DNA of 64,000 nucleotides from Streptomyces antnestii (lineage in GTDB: Bacteria; Actinomycetota; Actinomycetes; Streptomycetales; Streptomycetaceae): NCBI RefSeq assembly GCF_004005495.1, contig NZ_RZYA01000008.1:289791-353790 (forward strand), given 5' to 3'. The translations under genes and the position numbers were made by a program. Positions 60,438-64,000 of this stretch are shown piece after piece. The notes under the pieces are model-generated. The model was not told where the DNA came from. It was given only the letters and a program-made list of their open reading frames with translations, and searched no databases. The first letter of the stretch is position 1. Each line of letters begins with the position of its first letter.

Positions 60438-61232
60438 ATGCCCGATACAGACGCCGGGCTTCAGATCCACGTCAAAGACCACATCGGCTGGATCGTCCTC
60501 GACCGTCCGCAGCGCAAGAACGCCTTCACCACGCAGACGCTGCGCGCCTGGGCGGAGGCGTACCGCGCCTTCCAGGCCGACGACGACGTCCGCGTGGTCG
60601 TCGTCACCGGCAACGGGGACGCCTTCTGCGCGGGGGCCGACCTCGGCGGGCTCACCGCGCAGGACCGCACTCCGCTGGACAACCAGCGGCTGATGACCGA
60701 CCACGTGCACCCCGTGGCCCGCGCCGCCGAGGACCTGAGCAAGCCGCTCATCGCCGGGATCAACGGCGTGGCCGTCGGCGCCGGGATGGACATGGCGCTG
60801 ATGTGCGACTACCGCATCGCCTCCGACACCGCCCGCCTTTCCGAAGGGTACGTCCGCGTCGGACTGGTCCCCGGCGACGGCGGCTGCCACTACCTGCCCC
60901 GCATCGTCGGCCGCTCCAAGGCCCTGCGACTGCTGTGGACCGGCGAGTTCGTCGACGCCGAGCGCGCCCTGGAGTGGGGCCTCGTCGACGAGGTTCATCC
61001 GGCGGCCGGGCTCCACGACCGCCTCGAGGAGTTCACGACGCAGCTCGCCGCCCAGCCGCCCGTCGCCGTCCAGTTGATCAAGCGCGCGGTACGCGCCGGG
61101 GAGCACGCCGACCTGCGAACCTCCCTCGAACTCATCGCCTCCCACCAGGCCGTGGTCCAGTCGACCGCGGACGCCGCCGAGGCCATGGCCGCGTATCTGG
61201 AAAAGCGCGCCCCGCGCTTCGAGGGGAAGTGA
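60438..61232 (+). CDS. Enoyl-CoA hydratase/isomerase family protein (second)
   Basis: A 264-residue crotonase-fold enzyme: AFCAGADLGGLTAQD near residues 64-78 and NGVAVGAGMDMALMCDYRIA near 113-132 form the oxyanion hole; SEGYVRVGLVPGDGG near 140 is the catalytic helix. GAGGAG precedes the ATG. It lies five bases before an acyl-CoA dehydrogenase gene, so the three last genes are tightly coupled. Confidence 0.9.
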   Translation: MPDTDAGLQIHVKDHIGWIVLDRPQRKNAFTTQTLRAWAEAYRAFQADDDVRVVVVTGNGDAFCAGADLGGLTAQDRTPLDNQRLMTDHVHPVARAAEDLSKPLIAGINGVAVGAGMDMALMCDYRIASDTARLSEGYVRVGLVPGDGGCHYLPRIVGRSKALRLLWTGEFVDAERALEWGLVDEVHPAAGLHDRLEEFTTQLAAQPPVAVQLIKRAVRAGEHADLRTSLELIASHQAVVQSTADAAEAMAAYLEKRAPRFEGK

Positions 61233-61237
61233 GCGAG

Positions 61238-62317
61238 ATGACCGACACCTCCGAGGACCTGCGCCGCCGCGTGCGCGAACTCGTCGCCGAGTGGGACTTC
61301 ACACCCCGCTGCGACTCCTGGGCAAGCGGCTACGACACCGACTTCAGCCAGGAGCTGGGCCGCCGCGGCCTGCTCGCGGTGACCTGGCCGAAGGAGTTCG
61401 GCGGTGCCGAGGGCACCAACGTGGACCGCTTCGCGGTCAGCGAGGAGCTGCTGCGCGCCGGGGCACCGGTGGCCGCCCACTGGGTCGGCGAGCGGCAGAT
61501 CGGCCCCTCCCTGCTGCGCCATGGCACCCGCGAGCTCCAGGAGGAGTTCTGCCCCGAGCTGGCCCGCGCCAAGTACCGCTTCGCCCTCGGCATGAGCGAG
61601 CCCGACGCCGGCTCCGACCTGGCCGCCGCCCGCACCAGAGCGGTACGCGACCGGGAGGGCTGGCGCGTCACCGGCCGCAAGATCTGGACGAGCGGCGCCC
61701 ACCGCGCCACCCACCTGTACCTGCTGGCCCGCACCTCGAGCGAGGAGGACAAGCACGCCGGACTCACCGAGTTCATCGTCTCCACGGACTCCCCGGGCAT
61801 CACCGTCTCCCCGATCCTCGACCTGCGCGGCGAGCACCACTTCAACGAGGTGGTGCTGGAGGACGTGCACGTTCCCGGCCACTGGGTGATCGGCGAGGTC
61901 GGCGCGGGCTGGCAGCAGGTGGTGGGCCAGCTGTCGTTCGAGCGCGGCGGCCCCGAGCGGTTCCTGTCGACGTATCCGCTGCTCACCGCCGTGATCCGGG
62001 CCGGCCTTGCGGACCACACCGGCCTGCGCGAACTGCGGGCGCTGGCCGGGCGGCTGCAGATTCTGCGCCGCTGGGCGCTGGAGAACGCCCGCGCCATGGA
62101 CGCCGGACACACCCCGGTCACCCAGGCCGCGATGAGCAAGTACCTCGGCAACAAGTTCGAGATGGACGTCATCGAATGGGCGCGCCCGCTGATGCCACGC
62201 GCCGACCGGAACATCCACGCCCTGTACGACCAGGCCGTCGCCACGTCTCCGGCCTCCGGCATCCGCGGCGGGGCCGCCCAGGTCATGCTGTCCGTCATCG
62301 CGAAAGGCCATAAGTGA
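61238..62317 (+). CDS. Acyl-CoA dehydrogenase (first of a pair)
   Basis: A 359-residue flavoenzyme: N-terminal helices, then MSEPDAGSDLAAARTRAV near residues 121-138 and ITGRK-like VTGRKIWTSGAHRATH near 148-163, the FAD/substrate strand region. The C-terminal domain ends in RGGAAQVMLSVIAKG. The next gene overlaps by one base (TGATG) and encodes a partner, suggesting a heteromer as known for several actinobacterial FadE pairs. Confidence 0.88.
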   Translation: MTDTSEDLRRRVRELVAEWDFTPRCDSWASGYDTDFSQELGRRGLLAVTWPKEFGGAEGTNVDRFAVSEELLRAGAPVAAHWVGERQIGPSLLRHGTRELQEEFCPELARAKYRFALGMSEPDAGSDLAAARTRAVRDREGWRVTGRKIWTSGAHRATHLYLLARTSSEEDKHAGLTEFIVSTDSPGITVSPILDLRGEHHFNEVVLEDVHVPGHWVIGEVGAGWQQVVGQLSFERGGPERFLSTYPLLTAVIRAGLADHTGLRELRALAGRLQILRRWALENARAMDAGHTPVTQAAMSKYLGNKFEMDVIEWARPLMPRADRNIHALYDQAVATSPASGIRGGAAQVMLSVIAKGHK

Positions 62318-63303
62318 TGAGCACCACCGAAGAGTTCGACCCGGCCCTCGACGAGGCGGTCCGCGAGGTCGTCACCCACTTGCCCCGCCCTCGGGCCGGC
62401 AAAGACCTCACCCGCACGGACGCCTTCCGCGCCCAGTGGAACACCGCCGTCGAGCTGGGCTGGACCGGCATCCTCGACGACGCCGACTTCACCGACCCGG
62501 GCTCGCCCGAGAGCCGGGAACTGCTGGACGCCGCGTGCGGCGCAGTGACCGCACTCGCCCGCGCCGGATTCGCCCTGCCACTGCGTCAGACCCTGGTTGC
62601 ACGGTACGCAACCGCCGAGGCACTGCCCGCCGACGCGATCGCTGTCCACCCCACGGCGTACGGGGTGTGGGAGCCGGCTGCGACCGCGCTGGTCGCCGCC
62701 GACGGCACGGTCTCCATGCCCGTTGATGGCGGCACCGCGGACGAGGTGGACTTGGCGGGCCGCCCGTACAGACTGATGTACGAGATGGGTGAGGGGGGTG
62801 ATGAGGCCGGTGAGGCGCTCCCGCGCCGGGTGGCGGACGTCGCAGAACTGCTCCTGCTCCAGGAAATTCTCGGAGCCGCGGAGGGCGCTGTGGCCGAGGC
62901 TCGCCGCTATGTGACCGAGCGCGTCCAGTTCGGCAGCCCACTCATCAAGATTCCGGCGGTACGCACAATCGCGGGCGAACTGACCGTGTCACTGCGGCAG
63001 TTAGATACGGCCGTCCACGAGGCACGCCGTCGTTTCCGCGCCGGGGACGAGCATTCGCTGCACTTTGCGCTGATCACCGCTCGCGAGGTGGCCTCGGCCG
63101 TCTCCACGGAGGTGACCCGCGCCGCGCACCAGCTACACGGCGCGATGGGCATCACCGAGGAGGCGAGTCTGCACTGGCGCACCAAGCTGCTGTGGGCGGA
63201 CCGCGACGAGGGCGTGTTCTCCCGCGACCGGGGGCTGGACGCGTTGCCCGCGGACGAGGTGGAGCTGTGGACGCTGACGACACCGGCGAGGGCGGGGACC
63301 TGA
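62317..63303 (+). CDS. Acyl-CoA dehydrogenase-like partner subunit
   Basis: A 328-residue acyl-CoA dehydrogenase-family protein, short by about 50 residues and with a poorly conserved middle. The C-terminal domain is clear: ARRYVTERVQFGSPLIKIPAV near residues 195-215 and HQLHGAMGITEEASLHWRTK near 270-289, with the arginine that binds FAD. The N-terminal MSEPDAGSD-like strand motif is not seen. It likely contributes FAD contacts to a heteromer with the upstream enzyme. GTG 62314 is an alternative start. Confidence 0.85.
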   Translation: MSTTEEFDPALDEAVREVVTHLPRPRAGKDLTRTDAFRAQWNTAVELGWTGILDDADFTDPGSPESRELLDAACGAVTALARAGFALPLRQTLVARYATAEALPADAIAVHPTAYGVWEPAATALVAADGTVSMPVDGGTADEVDLAGRPYRLMYEMGEGGDEAGEALPRRVADVAELLLLQEILGAAEGAVAEARRYVTERVQFGSPLIKIPAVRTIAGELTVSLRQLDTAVHEARRRFRAGDEHSLHFALITAREVASAVSTEVTRAAHQLHGAMGITEEASLHWRTKLLWADRDEGVFSRDRGLDALPADEVELWTLTTPARAGT

Positions 63304-63553
63304 TGAGTCGGTTGGGCGTTTCGCTGCTCGACTGAACGACAGAACGGAGAGCGGCGGCCCCTGAAATGGTTTACCGGTGGTTTGTTGAACCGGGGAGTAG
63401 AGATTCAGTTCAGGGCATGCCCGGTGGTGACCGCCGTGATCAGGGCCTGGAGTCCAGGCGGTGGGGGCGCCCATGATCTCGTCCAGCACGTAGTGCGCCT
63501 CTCGGCGTCACCACGATCACCTTCGTCCCGAACGTCGTGTGCTGGTCCGACCT

Positions 63554-63660
63554 CGCTACCTGATCCAGGACCGGGACGGGAAGTTCCCGCAGCTGTTCGA
63601 CGACGTGCTCAACGATGCGGGCATTGAAGTAGTGCTCAGCGGCATCCGGATGCCGGCCTC
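63554..63660 (+). pseudogene. Fragment of an rve-type integrase core
   Basis: The frame reads RYLIQDRDGKFPQLFDDVLN followed by DAGIEVVLSGIRMP, the second catalytic aspartate region of IS3/rve integrases. Homology is then lost. It is probably from the same family as the N-terminal fragments at 7487 and 55036. Confidence 0.7.
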
Positions 63661-63892
63661 ACCAACGCCCGCCCCCTGCACCCACTGCCCGCCCCTATCG
63701 ACGACGAGCGCGACTTGGCGGCCCCCTCCACGAGTACCAACATGCGGCCTGACCAGCGTGGATAAGGTATTCGGCAAGCGCAGCGTTGGTCTTGGGGTTA
63801 CGGTGCAGCGGCCGCGCACGCAGCCCAAGCATCGCGGCGACGGCCCCCGTGGTCGTCATCGACGTATTCGCCGAATGCGCGGACGTCACCGC

Positions 63893-64000
63893 TCAGCCTC
63901 TCACCCGCTGCCGGATCCATACGCCGGCGGGCTTGAGCACACGGGTGCCGGCGAACCGGCCGCCCTTACAGGCACCTTTCAAGAAGATGTCGCCGTTGCC
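63893..64000 (-). CDS. Partial C-terminal end of an unidentified protein
   Basis: An open minus-strand frame enters from the right window edge and ends at a TGA at 63893-63895. Only about 35 residues are visible (GDIFLKGACKGGRFAGTRVL and a basic end). No family is recognised, and it may be chance coding. Confidence 0.3.
   Translation of the reverse strand, partial: GNGDIFLKGACKGGRFAGTRVLKPAGVWIRQRVRG

Noticed and set aside
1..64000. tRNA, rRNA or riboswitch genes
   Set aside because: No cloverleaf, rRNA segment or known riboswitch core was recognised by eye; a covariance-model search would be needed to exclude them.

Overview
The window looks like chromosome of a Streptomyces or close relative. 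GC and third-position GC are very high. GTG and TTG starts and ATGA/GTGA stop-start overlaps are common. The surface proteins end in LAxTG-type sorting signals, and there is a large set of 15-bp sites resembling the actinobacterial Zur box. Broken transposase and gene fragments lie at about 4.8-8.6, 24.8, 42.6, 55.0 and 63.6 kb, mostly at joints between functional blocks, which suggests a variable arm region assembled from modules.

Layout. (1) 1-6.9 kb: acyl-CoA synthetase, DUF3556-type membrane protein and a phytoene-desaturase-like FAD oxidoreductase, followed by an SDR remnant, an internally deleted copy of the oxidoreductase and a PucR-type regulator. (2) 7.0-8.6 kb: integrase, IS5-type transposase and P-type ATPase fragments around one small intact gene. 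(3) 8.7-33.6 kb: a zinc-starvation island. It holds a Fur/Zur-family regulator with a degraded sensing site, a small CxEPxCPP protein, a COG0523 (CobW-type) GTPase, a WD40 protein, a 2Fe-2S thioredoxin-fold protein and an ArsR zinc sensor. A complete 'anchored-repeat' ABC transporter follows, with three surface repeat proteins. Next come an Opp/Dpp-type transporter with fused permease and fused ATPase subunits, a conventional ZnuABC importer, and six cysteine-free ribosomal protein paralogues (bL32, uS14, bL28, bL33, bL31, bS18). The ribosomal genes are interleaved with a second COG0523 GTPase, a COG0523 homologue that has lost all GTP-binding motifs, and a methyltransferase. Seven Zur-box-like sites precede these units, several overlapping a -10 element. 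(4) 33.7-34.2 kb: glutathione peroxidase. (5) 34.5-37.6 kb: meta-cleavage-type aromatic catabolism genes with an IclR regulator. (6) 37.8-42.5 kb: a likely quinate/shikimate catabolic cluster (IclR, TIM-barrel enzyme, MHS transporter, AroQ, AroE-like). (7) 43.2-47.1 kb: two secreted phosphatases and an HD-domain protein. (8) 47.3-54.5 kb: an FKBP lipoprotein and a 2016-residue RHS/YD-repeat protein with an unusual cysteine-rich C-terminus. (9) 55.0-63.3 kb: integrase fragment, LysR, CaiB-type CoA-transferase, MHS transporter, two enoyl-CoA hydratases and two acyl-CoA dehydrogenases, forming an acid catabolism operon.

How it works together. In zinc shortage, loss of Zur repression would switch on three import routes, zinc-free ribosomal proteins that release zinc, and COG0523 proteins that would direct scarce zinc to clients. 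The ArsR sensor inside the island could provide a brake in the opposite direction. The regulation is inferred from sequence sites and family knowledge, not measured. The least explained parts are the motif-less COG0523 protein, the Fur-family regulator without a normal sensing site, and the RHS C-terminus.
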